A stretch of 64,000 nt of DNA, from positions 1 to 64,000 of the forward strand of contig QEVO01000005.1 in NCBI GenBank assembly GCA_003577275.1, written 5' to 3'. This document shows positions 50,278-59,348 of this stretch, in pieces. The notes below the pieces were generated by a model. It was not told the origin of the DNA and did no database searches. It saw only the letters and a list, made by a program, of their open reading frames with translations. The first letter of the stretch is position 1. Each line of letters starts with the position of its first letter. Both the position numbers and the translations under genes were made by a program. This DNA comes from Pseudomonadota bacterium. GTDB taxonomy: Bacteria; Pseudomonadota; Alphaproteobacteria; Sphingomonadales; Govanellaceae.

Positions 50278-51429
50278 ATGAAGATCGCAATCCCGGCAGA
50301 GCGGCGCGCCCATGAAAAGCGGGTGGCGGCCACGCCGGAAACCGTAAAAAAATACCGCGCCCTGGGGTTCGACGTCATCGTCGAGCGCGGCGCGGGCGAA
50401 GCCAGCCGCTACCCGGACAGCCAATATGAAGACGCCGGGGCAATGATCGCTCCTGATGCCGCGTCCGCCTTGAAAGAGGCGGATATCGTGCTGAAGGTTC
50501 AGCGGCCGCAGATGGCGGCCGAAGGGGCGGACGAACTGGCGTTTCTGAAAAAAGGCGCAATGCTGGTGTCCGTGCTGTCGCCTTTCCAGGCTCCCGAGCA
50601 GGTCAAGGCTTATGCCGCCGCCGGGGTCAATGCCTTCGCCATGGAGTTCATGCCGCGCATCACCCGGGCGCAGACCATGGACGTTTTGAGCTCGCAATCA
50701 AACCTTGCCGGCTACCGCGCGGTGATCGAGGCGGCCTATGAGTTTGGCCGCGCCATGCCGATGATGATGACGGCGGCGGGCACCGTCGCCCCGGCCCGGG
50801 TACTGGTCATGGGCGCGGGCGTCGCCGGCTTGCAGGCCATCGCCACCGCCCGCCGTTTGGGCGCCATCGTGTCGGCCACCGACGTGCGTCTGGCCGCCAA
50901 GGAACAGGTGGAAAGCCTGGGCGCCACCTTCGTGGTGGCGGAAAGCGAGGAATTGAAGAGCGCCGAGACTGCCGGCGGCTACGCCAAGGAAATGAGCGAG
51001 GACTTCAAGAAAAAGCAAGCCGCGCTCATCGCCGAGACCATCAAGAAGCAGGATATCGTCATCACCACAGCGCTCATTCCGGGCAAAAAGGCCCCGATTT
51101 TGGTGGATGACGCCATGGTCAAATCCATGAAGCCGGGGTCGATCATCATCGACCTCGCCGTCGAGCAGGGCGGCAACTGCACGCTGGCGAAACCCGGCGA
51201 GGTTGTCGAAGTGGGCGGCGTGAAGATCGTCGGCCATCTTAATCTGCCGGCGCGGCTCGCGACCGACGCTAGCGCGCTTTACGCCAAGAACCTCCTCAAT
51301 TTCCTGACGCCCTTGATCGACAAGGAAAGCAAAACCTTAAAGATCAACTGGGACGACGAGATCATCAAGGGAACGGCGCTGACCCGCGACGGTCAGGTCA
51401 TCCACCCCGCCTTCAAAGAGGGAGCATAA
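50278..51429 (+). CDS. pntAA: NAD(P) transhydrogenase subunit alpha part 1 (PntAA)
   Basis: 383-aa NAD(H)-binding domain I of the proton-translocating transhydrogenase. The N-terminal MKIAIPAERRAHEKRVAATPETVKKY is typical; RVLVMGAGVAGLQAIATARRLGA (about 171-193) is the NAD fold and ALIPGKKAPILV and IIDLAVEQGGNC follow. The alpha subunit is split into two genes as in Rhodospirillum; the membrane part is next (4-base gap). The complex makes NADPH at the expense of the proton gradient. Confidence 0.97.
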   Translation: MKIAIPAERRAHEKRVAATPETVKKYRALGFDVIVERGAGEASRYPDSQYEDAGAMIAPDAASALKEADIVLKVQRPQMAAEGADELAFLKKGAMLVSVLSPFQAPEQVKAYAAAGVNAFAMEFMPRITRAQTMDVLSSQSNLAGYRAVIEAAYEFGRAMPMMMTAAGTVAPARVLVMGAGVAGLQAIATARRLGAIVSATDVRLAAKEQVESLGATFVVAESEELKSAETAGGYAKEMSEDFKKKQAALIAETIKKQDIVITTALIPGKKAPILVDDAMVKSMKPGSIIIDLAVEQGGNCTLAKPGEVVEVGGVKIVGHLNLPARLATDASALYAKNLLNFLTPLIDKESKTLKINWDDEIIKGTALTRDGQVIHPAFKEGA

Positions 51430-51433
51430 GACC

Positions 51434-51739
51434 ATGGAAGCGGCCGTAACCGTAAGCCCCTTTATTTCGCAGCTGTCGCTGTTCGTGCTGGCGATCTTCG
51501 TCGGCTACTACGTGGTGTGGAGCGTCACGCCGGCCTTGCACACGCCCTTGATGTCGGTGACCAACGCCATTTCCAGCGTCATCATCGTCGGCGCGCTGAT
51601 TGCCGCCGGCCCTGAGGGGACGAGCGTGGCGAAAGTACTCGGCGCCATCGCCATCGCGCTCGCTTCCGTAAACATCTTCGGCGGCTTCACCGTCACCCAG
51701 CGTATGCTGGGCATGTACAAGAAAAAAGAAAAGAAATAG
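51434..51739 (+). CDS. pntAB: NAD(P) transhydrogenase subunit alpha part 2 (PntAB)
   Basis: 101-aa membrane domain with three predicted helices (about 12-30, 38-57 and 62-85). The segment YVVWSVTPALHTPLMSVTNAISSVIIVGAL is highly characteristic. It forms the proton path together with PntB. Basic C-terminal tail KKKEKK is probably cytoplasmic. Confidence 0.95.
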   Translation: MEAAVTVSPFISQLSLFVLAIFVGYYVVWSVTPALHTPLMSVTNAISSVIIVGALIAAGPEGTSVAKVLGAIAIALASVNIFGGFTVTQRMLGMYKKKEKK

Positions 51740-51751
51740 GGAGCGCGCAGC

Positions 51752-53164
51752 ATGTCATCCTTGGCCGTCAATCTGACCGCCGCGGCCTATCTGGTCGCCG
51801 CCGTTCTGTTCATCCTGTCGCTGCGCGGCTTATCGTCGCCAGAGACCTCGCGACAGGGCAATTTTTACGGCATGATCGGCATGACCATCGCCGTCATCGC
51901 CACCGTTCTTAATCCCGAAATCGTCTCCTATGAATGGATCATCGGCGGCATCCTGGTCGGCGGCAGCATTGGCGTGTTCACCGCGCGACGTATCGCCATG
52001 ACGGCGATGCCGCAGCTGGTGGCCGCCTTCCACAGCCTGGTCGGTCTGGCGGCGGTGCTGGTGGCGGCGGCCGCCTATCAGCATCCGGAAGCGTTCGGCA
52101 TCGCCTATGGCGCGGATCATGCGCTGGCCGGGCAAATCCATATCGCCAGCCGGGTCGAGATGGGCCTCGGCGTGGTCATCGGCGCCATCACCTTCTCGGG
52201 CTCGGTGGTGGCGTTCCTGAAATTGCAGGGGCTGGTATCGGGCAAGCCGGTGGTATTTTTCGGCCAGCATTACCTCAACCTCGCCATCGGCGCGGTGATC
52301 GTGGCGCTGATCGTGCTCTTTTGCCTGGATCAGGCGGACAGGTACTTCTGGACCATGACGGCGCTGGCGTTCCTCATTGGCTTCCTGTTGATCATCCCGA
52401 TCGGCGGCGCGGATATGCCGGTGGTGGTCTCGATGCTCAACTCCTATTCGGGCTGGGCGGCGGCGGGCATCGGCTTTACGCTGCAAAACTCGGCGCTCAT
52501 CGTCACCGGCGCGCTGGTGGGCTCCTCGGGCGCGATCTTAAGCTACATCATGTGCAAGGGCATGAACCGCTCGCTGTTCAACGTCATCTTGGGCGGCTTT
52601 GGCGGCGAGACGGCGGCCGCCGTCGGCGGGCGCGAGGATCGCCCCGTCAAGCAAGGCTCGGCGGAAGACGCCGCCTTCATCATGAAAAACGCCGGTTCGG
52701 TCATCATCGTGCCGGGCTACGGCATGGCGGTGGCGCAGGCGCAGCACGCGCTCAGGGAAATGGCCGACATCTTGAAGGGTGAAGGCGTCAAGGTCTCCTA
52801 CGCCATTCATCCGGTGGCGGGCCGCATGCCGGGGCACATGAACGTGCTCTTGGCCGAAGCGCAAGTGCCTTATGATGAGGTGTTCGAATTGGAAGACATC
52901 AACAGCCAGTTCCAGACTGCGGATGTCGCCTTCGTCATCGGCGCCAACGACGTCACCAACCCGGCGGCGAAGACCGATCCCACAAGCCCCATCTTCGGCA
53001 TGCCGGTGCTGGACGTGGAAAAAGCCAAGACGGTATTGTTCGTCAAGCGCTCCATGGCGTCCGGTTACGCCGGCGTCGAGAACGAGCTTTTCTTCCGCGA
53101 CAACACCATGATGCTGTTCGGCGACGCCAAGAAAGTGTGCGAGGAAGTCGTCAAGTCGCTTTGA
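51752..53164 (+). CDS. pntB: NAD(P) transhydrogenase subunit beta (PntB)
   Basis: 470-aa subunit with about nine transmembrane helices (about 8-265) and a C-terminal NADP(H)-binding domain III (about 290-470). VPGYGMAVAQAQHALREM and GRMPGHMNVLLAEAQVPYD, then GANDVTNPAAKTDPTSPI and KRSMASGYAGVENELFF are diagnostic. Last gene of the pnt operon; a repeat region follows. Confidence 0.97.
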   Translation: MSSLAVNLTAAAYLVAAVLFILSLRGLSSPETSRQGNFYGMIGMTIAVIATVLNPEIVSYEWIIGGILVGGSIGVFTARRIAMTAMPQLVAAFHSLVGLAAVLVAAAAYQHPEAFGIAYGADHALAGQIHIASRVEMGLGVVIGAITFSGSVVAFLKLQGLVSGKPVVFFGQHYLNLAIGAVIVALIVLFCLDQADRYFWTMTALAFLIGFLLIIPIGGADMPVVVSMLNSYSGWAAAGIGFTLQNSALIVTGALVGSSGAILSYIMCKGMNRSLFNVILGGFGGETAAAVGGREDRPVKQGSAEDAAFIMKNAGSVIIVPGYGMAVAQAQHALREMADILKGEGVKVSYAIHPVAGRMPGHMNVLLAEAQVPYDEVFELEDINSQFQTADVAFVIGANDVTNPAAKTDPTSPIFGMPVLDVEKAKTVLFVKRSMASGYAGVENELFFRDNTMMLFGDAKKVCEEVVKSL

Positions 53165-53182
53165 GGAAAGCCGCCTTTAAAG

Positions 53183-53281
53183 CCTTTCCCCTTCGATGGG
53201 GGAAGGTTTGGATGGGGGTGAAAGTCTGCTGGCTGTAAAATGCCAGTCCCCACCCTGACCCTCCCCCATCGAGGGGGAGGG
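53183..53281. repeat. paired inverted GC-rich repeats after pntB
   Basis: Two hairpins, CCTTCGATGGGGGAAGG-like (53183-53206) and CCCTCCCCCATCGAGGGGGAGGG-like (53258-53281), are arranged in mirror order with GGATGGGGGTG facing CCCCACCCTG between them. It separates convergent pntB and the gamma-carbonic anhydrase gene and may serve as a bidirectional barrier. Confidence 0.6.
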
Positions 53282-53294
53282 AATTCAATACTCT

Positions 53295-53825
53295 TTACAA
53301 CCCCTCGTATTCCGCGCCGTAGATGGCGGCGAGTTCCTTATAGTGGCCGACGCCCACCAGATACTGCTTCATTTCATCTTCGCTGATGTGACGCGCCAGC
53401 CGCGCCGGGCGGCCGGCCCACATCTCGCCCTTGGCGATGCGCTTGCCGGGCGTCAACAGTCCGCCCGCCGCCAGCATACCGCCGGTTTCAATGACGCAAC
53501 CATCCATCACCGTCGCCCCCATGCCAACGAAGGAACGCGATTCCAGCGTGCAGCCGTGAATGATCGCCAGGTGGCCGATCAACACGTCATCGCCGATGAA
53601 GGTGCCGTATTGTCCGCCGGTCACATGCACGATGGTGCCGTCCTGGATGTTGGTGCGCGCGCCGATGCGAATAACCTCAACGTCGCCGCGCACGACGCAA
53701 TTAAACCACACGCTGGATTGGTCGCCGATCTCCACGTCGCCGATGATGCGCGCACCGGGCGCGATGAACACGCCCGCGCCCAGCTTCGGGTACTTGCCCT
53801 TGAACGGATACAACTTGGTTTTCAT
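53295..53825 (-). CDS. gamma-class carbonic anhydrase family protein
   Basis: 176-aa left-handed beta-helix protein of hexapeptide repeats (about 10-140). The three metal-ligand histidines fit the gamma-CA pattern: IVHVTGG, then IGHLAIIHGC. Family members include Cam and YrdA; catalytic activity is not assured. The start codon overlaps the argC stop (ATGA at 53822-53825), so the two are translationally coupled, an arrangement without an obvious metabolic reason. Confidence 0.92.
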   Translation of the reverse strand: MKTKLYPFKGKYPKLGAGVFIAPGARIIGDVEIGDQSSVWFNCVVRGDVEVIRIGARTNIQDGTIVHVTGGQYGTFIGDDVLIGHLAIIHGCTLESRSFVGMGATVMDGCVIETGGMLAAGGLLTPGKRIAKGEMWAGRPARLARHISEDEMKQYLVGVGHYKELAAIYGAEYEGL

Positions 53826-54955
53826 GGGAACAACGGCGCCTGCTCAAGTCCCGTTACTTCGGGAAGCCCATACATCAAATTCATGTTCTGGATCGCCTGA
53901 CCGGACGAGCCCTTCACCAGATTGTCGATGGTGGAAAGAATGATGGCGCGGCCCGGAATGCGGTCCTCAAAGACGCCGATCATGCAGTCGTTGGAGCCGC
54001 GCACGTGGCGCGACGCCGGCACCATGTCCTTGGGCACCACATGCACGAACGGCTCGGCATCATAGCGCTCGGCCAGCGCCGCGCGCACATCGTCAGCGCT
54101 GACGCCGGCGCTGAGCTTGACGTAAATGGTTTCATACTCGCCGCGATTCATCGGCACCAGGTGCGGCGTGAAGTTGACCGTCATCGCTTGCCCGGCGGCG
54201 TGGGCCAGTTCCTGCTCGATCTCCGGCGCATGGCGGTGATTGGCGACGCCATAGGCGTGCATGCCTTCGGCAACTTCCGAAAACAGGTTCTGTTCCTTGA
54301 CGCTCCGCCCGGCGCCCGAGACCCCCGACTTGGCATCGATGATGATATCGTCGGCCATGATCAACTTGCGCTGCAACAAGGGGGCGAGCGCCAAAATCGC
54401 CGCCGTCGGATAGCAGCCCGGACAGGCCACCAGCTTGGCCTTCTTGATCTCGTCGCGGTAAAGTTCCGGCAGGCCATAGACGGCGATCTTCTGCAACGCC
54501 GGGGCATCGTGCGCCTTGCCGTACCAGCGCTCGTAAACACTCAGATCGCGCAAGCGAAAATCGGCGGAGAGATCAATCACCTTGACGTCGCCCTGGATCG
54601 AGGCGGCGATGTCCTCCGGCGCTTCGGCGATCAGCTCATCGACCACCGTATGGCCGGTTGCGTGCAGAATGCCCTTGACGATGCGCTGCGAAGTGGCGTG
54701 CGGCAGGGCGCAGAACACGGCGTCCACGTCGACGCCTGCCCACTCGATATCCTCAAGGGCAATCAGGTCCGGCACCTTGAGGCGGCCAAGGTGGGGAAAC
54801 ACGTCGGCCAGCGTCTGCCCGGCCTTGCGGTCGGCGGTGGCGAACACGATCTCGACATTGGGGTGGCGGCACAGCAAACGGATAAGGTCAGCGCCGGTGT
54901 AGCCGCTGGCCCCCAGTATGCCTACCCTGATTTTCCGGTCCTCGGCCATGTCCAT
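53822..54955 (-). CDS. argC: N-acetyl-gamma-glutamyl-phosphate reductase
   Basis: 377-aa NADPH-dependent enzyme of arginine synthesis. GILGASGYTGADLIRLL (about 13-29) is the dinucleotide-binding start, LVACPGCYPTAAILAL near 170-185 carries the catalytic cysteine, and HRHAPEIEQEL and HLVPMNRGEYETIYV follow. Type 1 (long) form. ATG at 54955 or Met3 are equally possible. Confidence 0.96.
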   Translation of the reverse strand: MDMAEDRKIRVGILGASGYTGADLIRLLCRHPNVEIVFATADRKAGQTLADVFPHLGRLKVPDLIALEDIEWAGVDVDAVFCALPHATSQRIVKGILHATGHTVVDELIAEAPEDIAASIQGDVKVIDLSADFRLRDLSVYERWYGKAHDAPALQKIAVYGLPELYRDEIKKAKLVACPGCYPTAAILALAPLLQRKLIMADDIIIDAKSGVSGAGRSVKEQNLFSEVAEGMHAYGVANHRHAPEIEQELAHAAGQAMTVNFTPHLVPMNRGEYETIYVKLSAGVSADDVRAALAERYDAEPFVHVVPKDMVPASRHVRGSNDCMIGVFEDRIPGRAIILSTIDNLVKGSSGQAIQNMNLMYGLPEVTGLEQAPLFP

Positions 54956-55026
54956 TACACCCTAAAGCAGCAACAGGGGGTGTCATACACGAAATCGCCG
55001 GACGTAAAAAGCGTCAATGATCGGAG

Positions 55027-55632
55027 TTAACGGGTTTTGCGGAATAGGAACCAGGTGGAGTCGTCCAAGGGGAAATTGGGGTCGTGCTTCCAGGTAAAAC
55101 CATAATCCACCAGCTCAAGGCTCAACCGGTCCATGATTTCCTTGGCAAAATCGCGCTTGAATAAGCGCTCCTTGTTGCCGCGATAGTCGATCGCCACCGG
55201 ATGGGGCGAGAAATATTCATCCACCAGGATGTATTTGCCGGCGATCCGGCCCATGAAGTCATAAACCGCGGGCAATTCCGCCGGGTTGATATGGATGAGG
55301 ACGCCGCGGGTGAACACCAGGTCAAAGGTCCGCGCCTCTTGGCAGGACAGGACCGAGCCGACTTCGATCTGATGGCCCTTGCCGGCGGCAATGGCGGCGG
55401 CCTTGTGGTTGATTTCGATGCCGTGAAGCCGGGCATCGGGCAACAGGTGACGCAGCGCGTCGAGATTGAGGCCGCGGTTGGTGCCGACCTCGTAGACCGT
55501 CCGGACGCCCGAGGTCTTGGACAATACCTTGGCAAAGAGATTGAGGTTGGACTTCAGGCTCGGCGGCGCGTTGCGGTCAGTATAGGCATCGCCAAACTCG
55601 CCCTGCCAAAATTCCTCTTGTTCGGTTTTCAT
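55027..55632 (-). CDS. SAM-dependent methylase, TIGR03587-like
   Basis: 201-aa class I methyltransferase. The N-terminal MKTEQEEFWQGEFGDAYTDRN is characteristic of the pseudaminic-acid-biosynthesis-associated methylase family. VYEVGTNRGLNLDALRHLLP (about 48-67) is the SAM-binding motif I, and FTRGVLIHINPAELPAVYDFM follows. Start at 55632 chosen from that family start. In other genomes such methylases sit with flagellin glycosylation genes; none are adjacent here. An intrinsic terminator of the rplM-rpsI unit separates them. Confidence 0.85.
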   Translation of the reverse strand: MKTEQEEFWQGEFGDAYTDRNAPPSLKSNLNLFAKVLSKTSGVRTVYEVGTNRGLNLDALRHLLPDARLHGIEINHKAAAIAAGKGHQIEVGSVLSCQEARTFDLVFTRGVLIHINPAELPAVYDFMGRIAGKYILVDEYFSPHPVAIDYRGNKERLFKRDFAKEIMDRLSLELVDYGFTWKHDPNFPLDDSTWFLFRKTR

Positions 55633-55670
55633 GCCGTCCCCCTCCGTAGCCGTCAGCGGCTCAACCATAC

Positions 55671-55697
55671 CCGTTCGCCCTGAGCTTGTCGAAGGGC
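55671..55697. repeat. short dispersed repeat CGCCCTGAGCTTGTCGAAGGGC
   Basis: Matches the widespread proteobacterial intergenic sequence with imperfect arms GCCCT/AGGGC around TGAGCTTGTCGA. Sits upstream of the methylase gene. Confidence 0.6.
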
Positions 55698-55716
55698 AAC
55701 CGGGAATAAACAGCGT

Positions 55717-55748
55717 AAAAAAAACAGCGGCCCAAGGCCGCTGTTTTT
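55717..55748. terminator. bidirectional intrinsic terminator after rpsI
   Basis: The stem CAGCGGCC/GGCCGCTG (55725-55732 with 55736-55743) is flanked by a run of eight A and a run of five T, so it would work on either strand. It ends the rplM-rpsI message on the minus strand. Confidence 0.88.
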
Positions 55749-55771
55749 GGCGAACAGATCCTGTCCTTGGA

Positions 55772-56254
55772 TTAACGCTTGGAGAACTGGAAGCTGCGGC
55801 GGGCCTTGGCGTGGCCGTACTTCTTGCGCTCCACCACCCGCGGGTCGCGGGTCAAGAAACCGTTTTGCTTTAGGGCCGGACGCAGGCCGGGTTCAAACAG
55901 GCTCAAGGCCTTGGAGACGCCATGGCGCACCGCGCCCGCCTGACCGGAGAGGCCGCCGCCGACCACCGTGCAGACCACATCATACTGGCCTTCGCGCTTG
56001 GTCACTTGGAACGGCTGGTTGACCAGCATGCGCAAGGTGGGACGGGCGAAATAAGTCGTCTGATCGCGGCCATTGACGGTGATCTTGCCGTTGCCCGGCT
56101 TGATCCATACCCGGGCGATGGCGTCCTTGCGCTTGCCGGTGGCGTAGGAGCGGCCCTGGGCATCGATTTTCGGCTGCGCGGTGGTCGCCGCCGCAGGCTC
56201 AGCCGCGCCGGACATCGCCTTCAGGTCTTCGAAGCTTTTCTTCTCTTCGGCCAT
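55772..56254 (-). CDS. rpsI: 30S ribosomal protein S9
   Basis: 160-aa S9. Core domain from about residue 36 includes [25 protein letters not shown]. The C-terminal tail, [17 protein letters not shown], reaches the decoding site in the ribosome. An acidic, alanine-rich N-terminal extension of about 30 residues is common in Alphaproteobacteria. Two bases after rplM. Confidence 0.98.
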   Translation of the reverse strand: MAEEKKSFEDLKAMSGAAEPAAATTAQPKIDAQGRSYATGKRKDAIARVWIKPGNGKITVNGRDQTTYFARPTLRMLVNQPFQVTKREGQYDVVCTVVGGGLSGQAGAVRHGVSKALSLFEPGLRPALKQNGFLTRDPRVVERKKYGHAKARRSFQFSKR

Positions 56255-56256
56255 AA

Positions 56257-56721
56257 TTAACGGCTCCTCGTGTTCTTCGGATTCATGCTGGCGATATCCA
56301 GCACCTGCGGCTGCTGCGCCTCATGGGGGTGCGTGGCCCCGGCGTAGACCTTCAGGTTGCGCATCTGCTCGCGGCCCAGCGGCCCTTTGGGGATCATGCG
56401 CTCGACGGCGGTGGTGATCACCCGCTCCGGAAAGCGACCCGCCAGCACCTCGCCCGCCCGGCGTTCCTTGATGCCGCCGGGATAGCCGGTGTGCCAGTAA
56501 TAGACCTTGTCCTTCAGTTTATTGCCGGTGAGCTTTACCTTTTCCGCATTGATGATGATGACGTTATCGCCACAATCCATGTGCGGGGTGTAGCTCGGCT
56601 TGTGCTTGCCGCGAAGAACATTGGCCACGATCGACGCCAGCCGGCCGAGGACCACGCCGTTGGCATCGACGAGCAGCCACTTTTTCTCGATCTCCGAGGG
56701 CTTCGCCGAATAGGTTTTCAT
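56257..56721 (-). CDS. rplM: 50S ribosomal protein L13
   Basis: 154-aa L13. [22 protein letters not shown] at the start, [24 protein letters not shown] and [10 protein letters not shown] are family hallmarks. ATG at 56721 is the conserved start; the frame extends upstream by 21 codons without similarity. Forms the standard rplM-rpsI pair. Confidence 0.98.
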   Translation of the reverse strand: MKTYSAKPSEIEKKWLLVDANGVVLGRLASIVANVLRGKHKPSYTPHMDCGDNVIIINAEKVKLTGNKLKDKVYYWHTGYPGGIKERRAGEVLAGRFPERVITTAVERMIPKGPLGREQMRNLKVYAGATHPHEAQQPQVLDIASMNPKNTRSR

Positions 56722-56867
56722 CGCTACGTCCCTAATGCTTAAAGACTTGGAGGTCCGACTCCGAACCCCCTTACGGGCGCGCACTATGCCCGATCCGCCG
56801 CTAAAGTCAACGTCATATTTTTCCGCTATCTTCAGATAAATACATATTTTTCAATGAGTTATAAATA

Positions 56868-56883
56868 TGGTATTATAATACCA
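56868..56883. promoter_or_regulatory. 16-bp perfect palindrome with embedded TATAAT upstream of metY
   Basis: TGGTATTATAATACCA is a perfect dyad whose centre contains TATAAT (56874-56879), suitable as a -10 element. A protein bound here would cover the promoter. It lies in an AT-rich gap between rplM and metY, 73 bases before the metY ATG. Confidence 0.5.
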
Positions 56884-56955
56884 CAATAAAGGCGGCGATT
56901 TCTGGCGTGCTGGGACGTCACGTATCTTCAAATCACATTAAGGATGTCAACCATC

Positions 56956-58239
56956 ATGAGCGACCGCAGCCTTGCCTTCGAGACCCTAGCCGTCCATGCC
57001 GGCGCGGCCCCCGATCCCACCACCAAGGCCCGGGCGACGCCCATTTATCAGAGCACCTCGTTCGTGTTCGATGATGTGGACCATGCGGCGCGGCTGTTTA
57101 ACCTGCAGGAATTCGGCAACATCTATTCCCGCCTGACCAACCCGACGGTAGGCGCGTTGGAGGCCCGCATCGCCGCGCTGGAAGGCGGCACCGCGGCGCT
57201 GGCCGCCGCTTCCGGCCACAGCGCGCAGCTGCTGGCTTTTCATACCCTGCTGGAAGCCGGCGACGAGATCCTGGCCGCCACCAAGCTTTATGGCGGTTCC
57301 ATCAACCAGCTCAGTCACAGCTTCAAGAAAATGGGCTGGATCGCCCGTTTCGTCGATCCCGACGATGCCGATAACTTCCGCAAGGCATTAAGCCCCAAGG
57401 TCAAAGCCATCTTCATCGAAAGCCTGGCCAATCCCGGCGGCATCGTCACCGACATCGCCGCCATCGCCAAGATCGCCCATGACGCCGGCGTGCCCCTCAT
57501 CGTCGACAACACGCTGGCCACGCCCTATCTCTGCCGCCCCCTCGAGCATGGCGCCGATATCGTCGTCCACTCGATGACCAAGTTTCTGGGCGGCCATGGC
57601 AATTCCATCGGCGGCGTCTTGGTGGATTCCGGCAAGTTCGACTGGAAGGCATCGGGCAAGTACTCGACCTTGAGCGAACCCTGCGCCGCCTATCACGGCA
57701 TGGTGTTCGCCGACACCTTCGGTCCCATCGCCTTCGCCATTGCGGCGCGGGCGTTGGGACTGCGCGATCTTGGCCCTTGCCTGTCGCCGTTCAACGCCTT
57801 CCTGATCCTGACCGGCGTCGAGACCTTGGCGTTGCGCATGCAGCGGCATTGCGACAATGCGCTGGCTGTTGCACGCCACCTGAAGAAACATCCCAAGGTC
57901 ACGTGGGTTTCCTACCCGGGGCTGGAAGATGACCAGTACCACAAGCTCGCCAAAACCTATTTAAAGAACGGCTTCGGCGCGGTCCTGACCTTTGGCGTCA
58001 AGGGCGGCTACGAGGCGGGCACCAAGCTGGTCGGCGCGGTGAAGCTCCACTCGCACCTCGCCAACATCGGCGATACCCGCAGCCTGATCATCCATCCCTC
58101 GTCCACCACCCACCGCCAGCTAAAGCCGGAGCAGCAGATGGCGGCCGGCGCCGGTCCGGACGTGGTGCGCCTGTCGGTGGGCATCGAGAACGTCGGCGAC
58201 ATCATCGCCGACCTCGATCAGGCGTTGGCGCAAGTGTAA
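56956..58239 (+). CDS. metY: O-acetylhomoserine (thiol)-lyase, MetY type
   Basis: 427-aa PLP enzyme of the Cys/Met metabolism family, expected to make homocysteine from O-acetylhomoserine and sulfide. FETLAVHAGAAPDPTTKARATPIYQSTSF-type start, YSRLTNPTVGALEARIAALEGG (about 59-80), and VHSMTKFLGGHGNSIGG with the PLP lysine near 208 are seen. The long C-terminal insertion typical of MetY versus MetB is present. Start at 56956 is chosen over 56944 for ribosome-site spacing. Promoter palindrome upstream. Confidence 0.92.
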   Translation: MSDRSLAFETLAVHAGAAPDPTTKARATPIYQSTSFVFDDVDHAARLFNLQEFGNIYSRLTNPTVGALEARIAALEGGTAALAAASGHSAQLLAFHTLLEAGDEILAATKLYGGSINQLSHSFKKMGWIARFVDPDDADNFRKALSPKVKAIFIESLANPGGIVTDIAAIAKIAHDAGVPLIVDNTLATPYLCRPLEHGADIVVHSMTKFLGGHGNSIGGVLVDSGKFDWKASGKYSTLSEPCAAYHGMVFADTFGPIAFAIAARALGLRDLGPCLSPFNAFLILTGVETLALRMQRHCDNALAVARHLKKHPKVTWVSYPGLEDDQYHKLAKTYLKNGFGAVLTFGVKGGYEAGTKLVGAVKLHSHLANIGDTRSLIIHPSSTTHRQLKPEQQMAAGAGPDVVRLSVGIENVGDIIADLDQALAQV

Positions 58240-58246
58240 CGAAAGA

Positions 58247-58939
58247 TCATGAATTGGAGCGGCGCAAGGCGATGACGACGCCGCGTCGCTCCAGTCCTTG
58301 CAGCGCGCCCCACAGCATGATGGTGACGCCGAGCATTTCCAGCGTCTCCTCAAGCCAAGGCTCGACGACATCGGCCATTGCCCCATCCGATGCGAAGTTC
58401 CACCAACTCTCCAGGCCGACCGCGCCGATAAGCAGCATCGCCATGCCGATTGCCAGCTTCATTCTGGCTAGGGGCGCATCGCCAAGGCTGCGTGCGGCGA
58501 AATAGAGCGTCGCGCCGAGGAGCGCCGCCGCCGGCAGTCCAAGAACATAGGGCCAATAGCCGGTGCGCTCAGCAAATACGCCCCGTGCCTCTTTTGCGGC
58601 TATTGCCTTCGTCATCACCATTCCTAAGCGTTCGTGCAGACTGATCGCCTCGTCGCAGGACATCAAGAACACCAACGCCGCAAACAGCGCCAGGGACAGA
58701 TGCCGGCCGCCATCCAGGCGGCGCGATGACCACCACAGCAGCAAAAGCGCCAGCGCGAGGGCGAACAGTTGCACCGTGGAGTACCACGAGGCCAGGCTCA
58801 TCTCCCATTGCAGCGAGACCAGGCGGCTGATGAAAAAGAACGGCATGCCGGCCCACCAGTCGGCGACATAGAACAAACCCAACAATATATCGATGGCGAA
58901 CAAACAGCCGATGACGCGGCTGAAATCGCGAATTTCCAT
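58247..58939 (-). CDS. uncharacterised multi-pass membrane protein with DEAISLHER motif
   Basis: 230-aa protein with about six hydrophobic segments (about 10-28, 48-66, 77-92, 125-143, 158-176 and 205-218). The segment SCDEAISLHERLG after the third helix contains Asp, Glu, His and Glu that might bind a metal; similar motifs occur in unnamed membrane proteins. Acidic cytoplasmic or periplasmic loop SDGAMADVVEPWLEETLE near the end. No family name or neighbour gives a function. Converges with metY. Confidence 0.7.
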   Translation of the reverse strand: MEIRDFSRVIGCLFAIDILLGLFYVADWWAGMPFFFISRLVSLQWEMSLASWYSTVQLFALALALLLLWWSSRRLDGGRHLSLALFAALVFLMSCDEAISLHERLGMVMTKAIAAKEARGVFAERTGYWPYVLGLPAAALLGATLYFAARSLGDAPLARMKLAIGMAMLLIGAVGLESWWNFASDGAMADVVEPWLEETLEMLGVTIMLWGALQGLERRGVVIALRRSNS

Positions 58940-59012
58940 GACTAGCCCCCTCCCCGCCCACGATCTTTATTCATCCTGGGGTTTCCAGTAGCGAGTATAA
59001 GGGAAAAAACGC

Positions 59013-59348
59013 TTAAGCCATAGCGCCGGGGGCGCGGGTCCCGGCGGCGATCCAGGCGAGATAATCGGGCGACCCGGCCACCATGGGCCAGGCGACGATG
59101 CACGGGCAGGCGTAGCTATGGAGCGCGCGGACGCGCGCTTCTAAGGCATCAAACAAGGAGAGACGGGTTTTGAGCAAGAGCGCCACCTCGCGCTCTTCCT
59201 CCACTTCGCCCTGCCAATGATAAATCGAGGTCAGGCCATCGATCACGTTGGCGCAGGCGGCCAGGCGTTCCTCCACCACCTGGCGCGCGATGGCGAGCGC
59301 TTCTTCGCGGCTCGCCGCCGTGACGTAAACGGTGCAGGCGTCGTTCAT
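59013..59348 (-). CDS. cutA: divalent cation tolerance protein CutA
   Basis: 111-aa trimeric CutA1 family protein. The motif VYVTAASREEALAIARQVVEERLAACANVI-like start and the later IYHWQGEVEEEREVALLLKT are characteristic; Cys near 36 and the Trp/His residues are conserved. Despite the name, its cellular role is unclear. Its start overlaps the ctaA stop by four bases (59345-59348). Confidence 0.94.
   Translation of the reverse strand: MNDACTVYVTAASREEALAIARQVVEERLAACANVIDGLTSIYHWQGEVEEEREVALLLKTRLSLFDALEARVRALHSYACPCIVAWPMVAGSPDYLAWIAAGTRAPGAMA

Noticed and set aside
56884..56955. SAM-II-type riboswitch upstream of metY
   Set aside because: Looked for the conserved GC-rich stem, pseudoknot and AGCTAAA element; not seen. 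A covariance-model search would settle it.
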